Assembly (NCBI RefSeq): GCF_949628265.1
Contig: NC_088786.1
Span: 27,487,681-27,551,680, forward strand
DNA length: 64,000 nt
Direction: 5' to 3'
DNA from: Cloeon dipterum
Taxonomy: Eukaryota; Arthropoda; Insecta; Ephemeroptera; Baetidae
Shown here: positions 49,860-62,700 of the stretch, in pieces
Layout of the letters: every line of letters starts with the position of its first letter
How positions within the stretch are numbered: position 1 is the first letter of the stretch
Made by a program: the position numbers and the translations under genes
Notes under the pieces: model-generated
What the model was told of the DNA's origin: nothing
Seen by the model: the letters and a program-made list of their open reading frames with translations, nothing else
Databases searched by the model: none

Positions 49860-51966
49860 CTACATGTAGACAGGCACTGCTCTCTCATAATACGTCCTGC
49901 AGATTGGACACGAGCTGGTTGTGTTGGAAAGGACGGCACTGCAGTCCAAGCACATGCACAGATGACGACAGGGCATCAGAATGACGCACTTGTTTCGTTC
50001 CAAACACACAACGCACAGTTTTTCTTCCTGCTCAACCAAAAGCTGCCGCTTCAAGTTGACTTCTTGCAGGCTTTTTCTGGCTCGAAGGCGCAGTGCCAGA
50101 GGTACATCCTCATCATCACTGTCATCCAAGCGATGTCGTTGCATTGAAGTACGACTGCTCTGGCCCATGTGCAAGCATTGCATGACGGTGCACCACATCT
50201 TCCTGAAAAACATTTAGCGATGTTTTAATTAAATCAATTTTTTGTTGCCAAACTGGAAGGCCAGCCTGTTGGCTTTGGCTCGCATTGTAAAAGCGTTCCT
50301 ATGAGTGCAAATAATGTCAAGGCAATGTGATATATTTGGATATTTTGGTATTCTGTTTCTGGCTGCCCAGAGTCGAAGGTGGCATAGGAGTTAGACGCCT
50401 CGAGATGCTCATAGCCCACAGGAAGCGCTGAGCAGAGGTTCAAGAAGAAATAGACACTAAAATACGGATAGCAAACGTTTGTTAAGCCAGCGCTAAAATA
50501 TTATATGAAACATAAATTACGAATTTAAATGTTTCATTAAAATTATCTTTAGAACATAATTCTGCAATTTTAAGAGGAGTTTCCCATGTAATAGCAACTA
50601 AATTCAAGAACTAGGCAATGTGAGAAAATAAATAAGTAAGGCATGTATTAAAATTTGTAAATTAACGTTTTAACCTGCTTTATATTACAAAATCAACACT
50701 CGTTCAGAATGAAATAAATTGTGTTTATTTATTAAATAAAGAGGCAGTATATTATTTCATATTTTGAAACCTAATCAAAATAATCAAAGTAGCTAAAATA
50801 TAATTATATATATCTGTGGCCTAATGACCTGCATGTTCAATAAATAAATAAAAATCTGCAGTTAAAACCTGCTCCAAACACCCAAGGTGATTCCATTTAG
50901 TTACGTCCAACATCCAACCAAAATATCATATATACTATAAAGATTCTCCCAGGTAGCAAAGGGGATCAATTTAAAAGATATCTCACCTCGCTGTAGTCTT
51001 GGCAGTGTATCCAGTCCAGCGTCCAGCCTGAACGATTGTACTTCCGATGGACGATCTCCTCTTGTGCAGCCAGTAGCTTAAAATGAAAGCAGAAACGAGG
51101 CCCATGAGGGACTCGACTGGGAAGTCAGTGACAAAGTGGTAGCACCATGACACGGCAGAGCTGGTTTGATTGAGGCAGAACGTTCCAGCCATCTGCGTTT
51201 GTTCAGCGATTTCAGTCAGTATCATTATGGCCAAGCTGAGGAAGCTGTACACAAGGTAGACAATGCACAAGGGCACCAGCTGCACGGCGAACCAGCAGCC
51301 CTGGCCAATCACCATGAGGATCCATTTGATGAACTCTGCAAAGCTCAGCAGCATACCCCAGATCTGAAGAAGTAGAACACGTTGTGTAGTGAATAAAATT
51401 GCAACTTAAAAATTGGCGTTTGTGCATTTCGTATTGCACTTTTGGATTTTGCATATGCTTTCTAGTATAAATAATTAATTAAAGGAGAGTTAAGGGATTA
51501 AGTGGAAGGAAGGATTATACCTAACTAATATTTGCTATTTTCAAATTATTTTTTTTCTTTCAATAAGTACCAAAAAATCAAGTGGATTCCTCACCTGCCC
51601 TATGGAATCATAGACGAAGAAAACTGAATCAGCCATAGATTGAATGACACTTGCGATCCCATCTTTGACAGTAAATACTGCATTCTTCAAGTTGGCAAAG
51701 AGTCCCGACACAAGGTAAGAGAGCACTTGTAGCGCTTCTACTGCCTTGGAGAGAACGTCAGCACTAAAGAAGCAAAAGTCCTCAAAGAGAATTGCCACAA
51801 GGCTGGCAAGGGAGTTTAATGCAGCAGCGATGAGTCGTCCTGTAGCAGCGACGGCGGCCACAATAACCGCTCCGCACTTGTAACTGACGAACAGCAAACC
51901 CTTAAGGAGATGGCCAGCTGATGCCATGCCTTTTACGATTCCCTCCAACATCGTCATCGCAATCAT
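49860..51966 (-). CDS. RNF26: RNF26-like multi-pass membrane RING E3 ubiquitin ligase
   Basis: Three exons (51966-51595, 51363-50987, 50202-49860) give 363 residues. The N-terminal two thirds are a chain of hydrophobic segments, including FVSYKCGAVIVAAVAATGRL, FIKWILMVIGQGCWFAVQLV and LMGLVSAFILSYWL. A basic stretch WLHKRRSS and an acidic patch DDSDDEDV follow. The C-terminus is a C3HC4 RING, CVVCLERNKC to CPICR (about residues 313-352), ending YERAVPVYM close to the membrane-protein family end. Human RNF26 has the same plan (poly-TM, then RING at the extreme C-terminus). It anchors to the ER, where it organises perinuclear endosomes and regulates STING. An in-frame stop lies upstream of the start. 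The 784-bp intron 2 joins phase 2 directly to the RING exon. Confidence 0.87.
50203..50986 (-). other. RNF26-like intron 2, 784 bp
   Basis: Non-coding by this model. It contains a 69-codon minus-strand frame (50443-50234) with an acceptor but no phase-compatible donor, so it was left out. Confidence 0.6.
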
Positions 51967-53112
51967 TGAGTGTCTGACACGATCACCACTCCATTAACGT
52001 CTCTGCGGGGATTCTGTAATTTTGTACCAAACAATAATGATTTGATTTGTGCAAATTTTGTTTTGAGTATGTATTAATAAAAAATCACGACTCTCGTTCA
52101 AACACTTCTCGGACGAATAGGACGCTCTATGTGAAGGACGGTCCCAAACCATGTTGAATTTAATGGAGGAAAACGAGGAGAGTGAATGATCATGTTATCA
52201 TATTGTGATTTTTGCAAGCACACATTTTGTGAGAAGTGTAAAAATAGATTTTTAATACACATTTATGTATGTTTGTGTATGAAATATCCATCCTATTCTT
52301 TAATGTAATCACACAAAAAGTTTTTATGACAGATATAAAATTATAATAATTATTAATTATATATATGACATCAAGTAATGCTCGATTTGTTTTTTGCATT
52401 TAAAACTAAAAAATGTAGATAATAATAATGTGTGTACATAATATGTATCATTATGATACATTAAAATATTTTTTAAAAATTCTTTACCAATAATTATAAT
52501 TTATTTTTCAAGTAAGTACAGAAACGTGATACATAAGGTGTGAATAAATAATAATGTACATACTTCCTATGGGGACAAGGACTCAAGTTACTACTTCAGA
52601 TTCAGACTTTCAGTGGGAAGGAAAACATCAACAACAGTGTTTAACAGATGTTTTTACGCATTTCAATTTTTTACTTTGTACCAACTAAACAAAATTAAAT
52701 ATAATGTGTAAAATATAAACTACAAATTTGATAAAGAAAAAACTAATATTGATTTCAAGATGCAAAAATCAATAAAATCAAAAATTTTCATGATGTTTTA
52801 GGGAAAAATTGAAAATAATAGTTTATTTATGAAGCTATAATACAGATTAGATTTATGATTGGTGTGGGTGATAATAAAATTATGTAAGCTCTCTGGGTGT
52901 GGGGGTGTGAGTGCTTCAGAGGGGTGTAACTTTGTTTACGTTGACGTTGAATTCATACGTTTGCGATTAAATATTGCTGCGACGTACGTGTAAAATATTT
53001 AACAAAAAGACAAAACTTATTAGCAAAAAAAGTATACATACGGAGCTTATAGATTTGTGTTAATTTCTTACATACATACAGTTGTTCCCGTTCGAAATTA
53101 ACCTCCAGCAGA
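51967..53112. promoter_or_regulatory. Divergent RNF26-like / COG6 intergenic region
   Basis: About 1.1 kb of very AT-rich DNA lies between two divergent start codons and must hold both promoters. No coding exon, repeat family or RNA gene is recognised. Confidence 0.55.
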
Positions 53113-56052
53113 ATGGACGAAAAAACCGAAGAAGTGACTGGTTCCACCCAGCTTAACAAAAGGTTGAAAAAAATCCTTGATGTACGACTTGAGAATGATG
53201 TAGTAAGTGTGTAAAAATGTTATAAATTGTATCATCAATAAAATACATTTATTTTCTTTTATTTAGGACACTCTAGAGGCCTTGAAAGAACTCTCATCTT
53301 TCTACAAGGAAAACACAATTCAGGGAAGAAGAAATTTCGTCAGTCAGATTGAAAAACAAAGTCTGTCAATTAATGAGGTAATTTGCTATGCTGTGCTTAT
53401 ATCGAACAATTAATTTTATATGATTCAAAATAACAAATTTAGGAAATGTTTAAGTATTTTATGCAAAATATCAGTTAACAAAACTCGGTTGTCCGTTCAT
53501 GAAAATATTTAAATATTATGGCACTTAATTACATATTTGTTCATGGCCTACAGGATTTTTTAAGTGAACTGCGAAAGGTAAAGGAGTCTTTAGATGGCAT
53601 TCGCAGTGATGTCATCTCAATGAACGATATGGTTCAAGAGATGAAAAGTAGCCTGCACAATACGAAAACCAAAACACACAACCTGATAGAGCAGACAACC
53701 AGATTAAAGTCTGAGAGGTGATAAATGCGTGTTTTTTGTTTTCGTACTAAAAGACAAGTTCAAATAATTTTTTCTCAGTCAAAAGTTGAGTCTACAAAAG
53801 GAAGTGGCTGGCGAATTTTTGAAAACCTTCCAGTTGAATGCCACAGAACAAGCTCACCTCCGCGGTGATCAAGAAAATACCATTACAAAGGATTTCTTCC
53901 CTGTTTTGGCCCGAGTCAACACTATCCACCAGAACTGCAAAATTCTGTTACAAGCAGGTCACCAAACTGCTGCCATTGAAATCATGGAGCAAATGGCACT
54001 TTACCAGGAAATTGGCCTGGAGCGTCTTTATCGGTGGACTCTGAATAACTGCAAAAACATCGAGTTGCCAGATGTCAGTCTTCTCCTGGGTGACGCAATG
54101 CTTTGGCTGTTAGAAAGACCTGTCCTCTTTCAGTAAGTAGTCTTTTAAAATATTTTTATGAGTTTAATAAATGAATTGAACAGATACGTGTTGGACGAAT
54201 ATGCCACTGCAAGAAGAGCAGTTTTAGTTCGTGGATTCCTAGACGCCTTGACCCTGGGAGGTCCAGGAGGCACGCCAAAGCCAATCGAAATGCATGCCCA
54301 CGACCCCCAACGCTATGTCGGAGACATGCTTGCATGGCTGCATCAAGCAATACCTGTTGAGGCAGAAAATTTGCAATCCTTGCTGAAAAAATGCGACCAC
54401 TCACGTAAGAAGCCAACCAGCACTTCTGTCCATCATTTATATAATATGCCGTGTTCAGTAATAGGTGCGCAGATTCAGCAGGCAATGACCAATATCACGG
54501 AAGGAGTGTGCCCACCTCTTCAAGTTAGGGTCGAGCAGATTTTAACCAATGACGCAGAGGCGACCGTTTTGTATACAATCACTAACCTGTTAAGGTTCTA
54601 CCAAAAAGTCATTCAAGAGGTTGAAATATCGAGTATTTGAAAAAAGATAAGCTTATCAATTGAAATTCAGGTTGTGAGTGGTGGCAGTCTCGACAAAAAC
54701 TTGGAGGAGCTGCACTCAGCTAGTTTTGCAGCCTTCGTACGCACGCTGGATGGCCAGGTGAGGCGCTTGAGTGACCGCATTGAACCGCCTTCAAGTGAGC
54801 TTACCCCAGTCCTGGGCATTACGAGGATCATGAGTCTCCTCAGGGACGTGTTGGCTGCAACTAGTGTGGCAGAGCAGAGGAAACAAGATATTTCTCAGGT
54901 AGAAAATCTTAGAAAAGGAGTGGTTTTTAATGCTTTTGTTAAAAAAATGACCAGCAATTTTTCCTTTGCAAATAAGAACCTCTGCAGATAAACATGGTTT
55001 TTCTAGTGTGCAACAAAGATTAAACTACAGTTAATAAGCATATATGTAGCAAAATAAATAATTTGCCTTTGATCTAGTGCTATAATATTTTAAAATCAAA
55101 TGAACTTTATTTTATTATGGCTGAATATTTACAAGGTACTATGTAGAACAAATCACTGTCTGTGTCTTTGTGTCTTTACACATACAATTTTAGAGATTTG
55201 TATAGTAAAAAAATGGGCTCCTTTCTGGGAACTGCGTTTCTTGGTCTGCCACTAAAAATGAATTTTTCATGCATAATTTTATGCACCTCAAAGTTATATT
55301 ACGCACATATATGAACAATTTAATTTATTTTTTAAATCTTGTAGACCATTTTTTTAAAACGACTTAACATTTTTCAGATTATCTCCTGTATTGTGGACCC
55401 ATTACTTCTGGTAGTGAATGAGAGTGCAGTTCGGCTGACTTCCACAGACATGGCAGTCTACATGCTCAATTGCATTTACCAACTGCAGGCTACATTATCA
55501 CTGTATGAGTATGTGGAGGACAGGTTGGAACGGTTACAGGTACAAATATTTCTGATTGATCAAGATAAGATTTTGTAATACTTTTCTTTAAATGTTATAG
55601 GCCCAATCAGAAGCACAGATTGACACTCTGACTTCGGAGCAAACAAGCTTTTTGGTTGCCAACCTTAGCCTCAGTCCTATTTACACAATCCTTCAAGAAC
55701 AGGATAGAAGTCACCTGAGCACAACTCCAGGAATGGACCCTGCCTCGCTGAAGAATTTCCTTGTACGCTAGCTTAACTTGGCGAAAAATTTTAATCTGAA
55801 CCTGAATTTTGGTTTTAGTCAAAGCTTGACAGTTTCCTGAGCATGCCAGACATTCTCCTGCTGCCTCAGATACGTCAGCTTCAGAGTTCAAACTACCGCA
55901 AAGTTGTGCAGAAACGCTCTTCAGAAGTGATTGCTACCATCTACAAGCAGCTATATGAAGCTGTCCACAATCCAGCTAACTTGTATCAAAATCCTACCAT
56001 ACTGATGCCTCGAAAACCTGAGCAGGTTTTAGAGCTGCTATCACCTCCATGA
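53113..56052 (+). CDS. COG6: Conserved oligomeric Golgi complex subunit 6
   Basis: Ten exons (53113-53202, 53267-53377, 53554-53717, 53779-54132, 54184-54404, 54465-54619, 54671-54898, 55378-55539, 55601-55762, 55819-56052) give 626 residues; human COG6 is 657. COG6 belongs to lobe B of the COG tether, which returns Golgi glycosylation enzymes by retrograde vesicle transport. The N-terminal coiled coil has LNKRLKKILDVRLEND, ALKELSSFYKEN and an IEKQSLSINE block. It is followed by EIMEQMALYQEIGLERLYRW, YVLDEYATARRAVLVRGFLD, GGPGGTPKPIEMHAHDPQRY and VGDMLAWLHQA. The C-terminal half has NITEGVCPPLQVRVEQIL and ends KPEQVLELLSPP. All junctions are in frame. The shortest intron, 54620-54670, is 51 bp. 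AATAAA at 56123. Confidence 0.97.
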
Positions 56053-57180
56053 AAATTATTATCAACAATAGATAAAAATTGTGATCACTATATAAGCTTC
56101 AATGTAAATGACATAGCTGAGAAATAAACTATTAAATAAATTGTTTCCAATAAATTTTGAGAGAGTTTAGTTAATTGCTGTTTGGAAAAATAAGAAAAGC
56201 TTTATTTTTTGTTCAACTATGAGTTTATTTGTCTAAAAAATGGCATGACTCATGAACGTATCAAACGTTTCAAGCAATCAAACAGAATGCACTCATTTTG
56301 TGCACTGTTGGTTCATTTTCCTACAATAAAACACTAATTCTAACTCTTTAAGCTTGAATTGTTTGAACGAAACAAGGCGGTGTTTGCTGGGAGGCACTCA
56401 CGCGCTTCTATATAAATAATCACAAAATTCACATTTACATATTTATTACTGTATCAAGAAATCTTCCTCTTGATGTATTCGGTACCAAAGTTAGTTTACA
56501 AGATTTTAGTCCTTTATGTGGTTTTAAATTCTGTATGATTATGTGAAAGCTGAGATATATTTTGATTTTTATTTAACTTCCGTTCAATGCTATCACCATC
56601 AAAATGGAACAGTTTAGATTTTCTCATATTGTGTTTTTAATAATGATATATAGAACTCTGTAGTGCTTTTAGCAACGTTAACAATGTTTCTGAACTAAAG
56701 AAAAAAAGGAAGTTTGATAATGCGTACCAAAGCGACACATGATAAAAATACATTCTAAACTCTCTGCTGCATAGTTACTGAAGGGAGTGTTAGTTTGGTT
56801 GAGCAGAAATTGTGCCCAGAAAAAATAACTGGCTGATGAATTTGTATATAAATTTGAGCACCCGCTTGACTGTGAAAAGCACAAAGTTAGTCTGCAGCAC
56901 TCAAATTCCCACGCAAAATGCGAAATCTGACTGATACACCTCCCTCCATTAGTCTATACGGTATTCACTAATATTATTTGGCTGTGAAAACAACTGAGGT
57001 TGTCGAGATCGATACGAAACAATGTGCGTTCGTCACTACCCTTCTGGTGGAAACGATGGCAGTACTATCAGAAATACACTGTGATTGCTTTTTCATCACA
57101 AATAATAATCACATTATGACAGCAGGATCATGATCCTGCGTACTGAGACGAACTCAAATTGAAAGGCAGTGTGAATCAAA
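56053..57180. other. Convergent 3' flanks of COG6 and the RNF103-like gene
   Basis: AATAAA at 56123-56128 should end the COG6 mRNA. The rest is AT-rich and presumably includes the RNF103 3' UTR; minus-strand AATAAA at 56573-56568 is one candidate signal. No coding exon is seen. Confidence 0.55.
56123..56128 (+). promoter_or_regulatory. Poly(A) signal, COG6
   Basis: AATAAA, 71 nt after the COG6 stop codon. Confidence 0.65.
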
Positions 57181-59759
57181 TCAATGGTGCTTCTTCCTCT
57201 TGTAAGCCGGCCACCTGCAAGACGGGCAGCTGTGGTGGTCCCTGAGCAGCCAGGCCATGATGCACGCCTCGTGGAATGCATGTCCGCATGGCAGCCCGCA
57301 TAACAGTGACCCTTTCACGTACGACTCGAGGCATATGGCGCATTCTGCTGCCTTAAGAGCTCCTCTTGGCGGGCCCGGATCGTCCTCAGAAGACTCGGCT
57401 TCCGTGTCCTTGCCTGGACGCATCACCTCTTCGATGAGGGCTCTGGACATCGGGTCCCGCTTTATGTCGGGCGTCGTTCGGTGCCTCCAGCGGGCGAGGG
57501 TGCGCAGGTAGTCGGCGCTGACCAGAGGAGTGAGCCAAAGGCCAGGCACGGCCAGTCGTTGCACCAGCAGCTCTTCTGGATTGGGAGGTCTCTCATCTTC
57601 AGACTCTGGCCGTAAGCTGTGGGAACGTAAATTGCTAGCCAGTTAAACTATTGATATTAAATGGGAAATATTTCATGAAGGAGTGGCTGATTTTTCGTGA
57701 CTTTGTTCAGGGACAAGTGTATTTTTAAGAGGTATCAACAAAGGTTCTTTGCATACCTTGTAAGAGTTATTGTTGGGCTTGGCAAGAGCTGACTCAAAAA
57801 TCTCCAACCATAGCCTCCACCTTCAGAAGGCTCCTCCAAAAAGCAGTGGCGAACAGCAAGAAGGAAAAGCAACAAAGTGCACAGGAGCACTTTTGGGTAG
57901 CGGGCCAGCAGGTTCTGGTCAGCTCTGAGCCAGAGTCCAGGCTTGGACAATGCCATCCAGCGGCTCACACAAGAAAAGGCTTCAGTGAATGGACTGGCCA
58001 CAAATGGTACCCTATGCAAAATCAAAGTTGAGTCAAAATCTTGGCGGTGGTTAAAATACAAACATTTTTCTCACAATATTCAAGAAAATATTTGGACTAA
58101 ATTTTGTCATTTTATCGGTTTTAAAAGGAAAAATTTCTGATTTTGTTGCAACAGGCAGCAGTAACTATTACCTGCTGAGGGTGAGAATAGCCAGCCATGC
58201 AGCCAGCAGAGCTAAATTGTGTGCCAAAATGGTGAGCAAGCAGCCCAGAAGTGACCTTTTGGTGGCAGCTCTGAGCACTGCCAGCAGCTGACACAGTGCC
58301 AGCGAGACTAAAAGCGCGTCATTTGCTTCTGGCTGCACGGCCCTCAAGAAGTTGTGCATGGTTTTAAAATCAAGATGCTCCTCTCGACCGCTTCCGTAGA
58401 TATAAGAGCCCTGAGGGGTTGAAAGTAGATATGTTGTTCGGCTTTTGATGCCGAGGCTGCTCTTGACAATGTCCTCATCCTCCTTATTTTTCACCTAAAG
58501 ATTAGCATCAGAAAATGCGTCTTGCGTGAACCAATAATGAAATCAAACCTGCAGCAATCCGAATCGAACCCTTCCAGCGAATTTGACACTGAGGGCTGCC
58601 AGGAATAAAGGAGGACTGGAGAGCTTTGTGAGTAAAAGCAGACGCACTTGGCTGTCAGACTCAGACTTGGAGGCAGCTTCGACCCACTGCGTCGCTTCTG
58701 AGACGTTTTGGAGTCTTTCAACTCTGTCTGACAGCTGTTGTCGCACCCACGCGATGATTGACTAACGTAAAAATGCAAATGAAGAAAAGACTTCTTGAAA
58801 ATGAATTATTTCTTTACCTGAGGTTTAGTTGATTTAAAAATTTGCATTAGCACTTTGTCCTTGGCTCTGGTGCCCCTCGGAAGGGCCAACAGTAATAAAG
58901 GTTCATGCCAACCTTTGCCGGTGCATAACCTGAGATATGGATTATAATTAAAATGATAATTCAACTCAAGCAATTCAAGAAACTAACCGTCTGTCCAGCT
59001 TGCAATCAAAAACACCTGTCCTGATGGCAAAAGGTGCCAGGTGCGCGCACACTAATCTCCAGCTGTAATCATCTAAGGGAGGTTCAGCTCCTTCAGGTGC
59101 AACCTGCGTCGTAGAATTTAATAATTTGTTTTAACCAATAATTAGGTTCAAACACACCTGGACCAGCCAAACTGAGTCTTTTGTATCTTCCACCTCTTCG
59201 TAAAAGTGCGCACCGCCTGTGAAATGTGATGCAGGTGCAGCAATACGAGCCTTCACCTCATTTTCAGAGGTTTCTAGAACTGCCACTTCTGAGTTGACAA
59301 CTTGGCCTACGGCGTCACACAAAAATTTTAAAGATAAATCCATTTTCTTTTCGATTTTCAATAGCGACATAAAAAGCAATGAGATTAATAAAACTGTCGA
59401 CCGTAATTATATTTACTGTTTTACGACGAAATGGTTTTCAATTTCTTCGTGTATTCACCTGAGCTATAAACCAGTTCCGCAAGTTCGTGTTTTTCAACGC
59501 AGCCAGCGTAGCCCACCCCCCTGGTGTCCAAGAGGGCTTTGAGCTGTCGCACTCCGAGCACCAGCCGAGGGTCGACCTCTTGGTTCGGCGTCAGCCCTTG
59601 CAGGTGCCTGTCGACGAGGCAGAGGTCACCTTACAATGTTAAATGCAACATTGGAGTGGAATGATCTCACCAAATGAGCAGGTCAATTATTCTGGCCACC
59701 AGCATGAGCACCAGAAAGTAAGCGACCAGCAGGAGCACCTGGCGCCATCGAGGGTTCAT
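57181..59759 (-). CDS. RNF103: RNF103-like (KF-1) membrane RING-H2 E3 ubiquitin ligase
   Basis: Nine exons (59759-59671, 59607-59459, 59306-59158, 59103-58988, 58929-58818, 58761-58549, 58494-58172, 58011-57757, 57616-57181) give 613 residues; human RNF103 is 685. RNF103 is an ER membrane ligase implicated in ER-associated degradation. An N-terminal membrane segment VLLLVAYFLVLMLVARII is followed by a lumenal thioredoxin-like part with HFYEEVEDTKDSVWLVQ, TGVFDCKL and LSVKFAGRVRFGLLQ. Further membrane segments include LLGCLLTILAHNLALLAAWL and VLLCTLLLFLLAV. The linker LAVPGLWLTPLVSADYLRTL is family-typical. The RING-H2 domain (about 561-604) reads CAICL, GLPCGHAFHEACIMAWL, CPSCRWP, then the basic end YKRKKHH. 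The acidic spacer before the RING is shorter than in human. A perfect CRE lies about 150 bp upstream of the start. Confidence 0.94.
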
Positions 59760-62700
59760 CTTGGTCGTTGTCCACGCACCACGAGTTTTGTCTCACCTGT
59801 CCTGCGGGCCAAACAAAACGAAATAAAATGCGGCCGTGTCATTCGTCTATTTCCAGACTAATTTGGATTTCAAATAGGGCAACTCTCGGTCACGTCAAAC
59901 TTAAGCAGGCTGACGTCACCGCGCAACGCAAAGACCAGTATTACAGGGGTTCAACGCTATTCTGTACCATTCGGGGATGATTTTTCCGAATTGTCAATCA
60001 GCCGATGAGCTAAATCTGCTCATTCTGTCAAATCGAGGGGAACGTCACTGGCGAGCAGAGGGGGCGCTAAGGAGCGAAAGGGCAGCACGGCAAGCACCGT
60101 CCTTGCGTCGAATGCAGCTGTTCGCCGCTCGACGAATGCAGCTCCGCATCAAACACTACACTTATCGACTGATAACCATAGAGTTGCCAGTGCGTGTTCC
60201 CCATTCGTTCGTGTCGTTCATAGGCGGCTCAGATTGCATGTTCGAAATGTGGCGGTGCGGGAAATATTGCACGTACGCCCTGCAACTGCTCTGTGCAATA
60301 AAGTGTCAAGCTTTTCCTTTCATCTAAATATTAATACATTATACTTAGTCGGCAACGACAGAGACGACCAAAATACACAACAAGGTGTGGGCCTGGTAAA
60401 CGAGTGTAATTAAAGGAATTAAATCAAACAAATTATGGACTGACAATAATTAATAAGTAATTTTAATCATTATTGATTTCGTTTAGCAGTTTAATGCATT
60501 TCTTAGTTTATTTTACAATCAGAATATTTTGCTGTAGGAATTAAAACAATGCCAAGGTCAAAATGAAAAATTTTATTTTGTGTTACTTTATAAACTAAAA
60601 ATTATTTTTAATTACAATGTAATGTTGTAAAGGATTTATTGGCTTGAAACGAAAACGCAAATTATTCACACAGAACAGAAAATAATTTTAATTTCTGCTG
60701 TAAATTTAAAAAAAAAATATTGCAACCTTCACCAATATTTTAGGTAAAGGTTTATGGATAATACTTCCGCCGAAAATTTTAGTCATACACGGTTTCAAGG
60801 TGCAGATGAAGGTAAACAAATATTAAAAGCAGACCCATATAATTATCGTTTCAATCGTGCTGTAGCTGTATCACCTGTAGTCGCTGAGGCGTGTGACCTT
60901 TTCAAAGAAATATAGCATTTTGATCATTGCAAAGTCGTAACCGTGAGTAAGCAGAGCGAAAAAACTTGCTCGCATTCACATTTATGAGAGGGCTGCTTAC
61001 CTCTCAAGTTCATCAATAATTCCAATGATGAAAATAATTTAAAAAAATGGATATTGTCGTTCATATCTTATAATGTGGAATTGGAATTATTGTAATTTAC
61101 TTGTAATGTGCATTATTATGTTCGATATTACGTTGTAATGCTGTCCGAAAATTTGAAAATCGCAAATAAGTAAATATACATCTCTAGTGGGGTTTGCGAT
61201 CCCCAGTAATGAACTCCTACGATTGCTCATTTTAGTAATTTTTGTGCCTTGGTGACCTCCTCTCCCTACGTTCAGATGTTTTTTTTTTCAAAATCATTTG
61301 ATTTTGAAATAAATATGCTTTTCCAGTATCAATGTGCAATTAATAAATTTTATGTGTTTTGCTAAACAATTTACCAATTATTACAATCACGGATAAAATG
61401 CTACTTTAGACATGATGACATGATTATATGAAATTAATTTTGTCGATTATTCTGAAAAATAAAAGTGAAGACCAAATATTTAGCACATAACACGTAAACG
61501 ATTAGGATACAAAAATTAATCGTCTAGTTCCTTAACCTGAATCAAAATGATGAGTACGGCGATTGTCAACAAATTTCAGGTAGAAGGAAAAAATCGATAT
61601 ATATTGCGCGCGTCACACGCGTGTGATCGCACCTCTGTTTTTCCAGAGCAAAATTTTTATATTTCCAACCTTGTCCGTGCCACTCGTTCAGAGGACTCGT
61701 TTTAATTAAAAATAACACCGCGATAACTCAATTTTGCGGTGTCGTCACGAGCAAAGGTCTAAAAAGCCGTAGAATTGGGTGTCACACATTTTACAACGCG
61801 CGTTAGTGGGTCAAAACTATAGATATACTCACGATTAGGACAACAACTAGATGAAGGCGATGAGCATCCTCCTAACAGGATCACAAGGAGATATTCATCC
61901 AGAAAAGCGGAGAACAAGGCGCAAGGCGCAATCGACAAGAGTCAAAACACAAGTAAAAAGGCGCGCTCGAGAGAGCCAGGGCGAAATTCAGCAAAGCGGC
62001 CTTCTGCTTTTGTAACTTTCACCTGGCGAGCCATTCAAGGTCTGCGCGTTATATTCGCCAAAGGTTTGCAGCCGGTGGAAAGGCAGCACCTTTACAGTTA
62101 TGCAACTACAGAGAGAAGTTCAGTGCTGTGTGTGTTTCTGCTCTCTCACATCGAGGGAAATTGCAACAAAATCTTGTAGAAACTTAAAAAGCTAATTGTT
62201 GTTTTGTGTTACATGCTTAATAATCATCATTTGTGAGTGGATTGCGAAAAATGTAATGCTATAATTTCAATTGATTCCTGCCAATTGCTATATAGAAATA
62301 AAAATGGAAAGGTATCAAAAGGCGTAAGTTAGGTACGAGAAGTAAAATCTAAAGGAACATTATACAAAAGAACAACTCACCGCACTGATCCACGCAACTA
62401 TATTCGGCTCCATTGTTTTATAGTATTCATGTAATTTTTTGATTTGCTACTAGTATCAATTTAAGAGATTTATAGAGCTTTACAAATGGCAGATTTTTCC
62501 TATTAGGTGAAATTACTTGATTAAAAAATTTCTGCCAGCATTAAAAATTGAAAAAAAAACACTTCCCAAACAAATGGAACTATACTCTGCTATTAAATAC
62601 AGTAGTATGTTCCCAGAAGACGTTGTCAACAAGTGTACTTTGATTCAACAGCTGGCGATTTTCCATCTTCCATCAGCTCGGGCTTCAATAGAGAGCGTAT

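Noticed and set aside
50234-50443. 69-codon minus-strand frame considered as an extra RNF26-like exon
   Set aside because: It has a plausible acceptor, but no donor puts the RING exon in frame, whereas direct splicing 50987 to 50202 is in phase and gives a family-like junction.
53838-54044. Second-frame plus-strand open frame within COG6
   Set aside because: Shadow of COG6 exon 4, which matches the family in the other frame.
49860-59759. RNF26-like, COG6 and RNF103-like as a functional secretory-pathway cluster
   Set aside because: All three act on endomembranes, but animal genomes rarely cluster by function and no shared regulatory element was seen; adjacency is best treated as coincidence unless synteny shows otherwise.
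59977-60327. 116-codon plus-strand frame upstream of RNF103
   Set aside because: No family resemblance; lies in the GC-richer RNF103 promoter side, where long open frames arise by composition.
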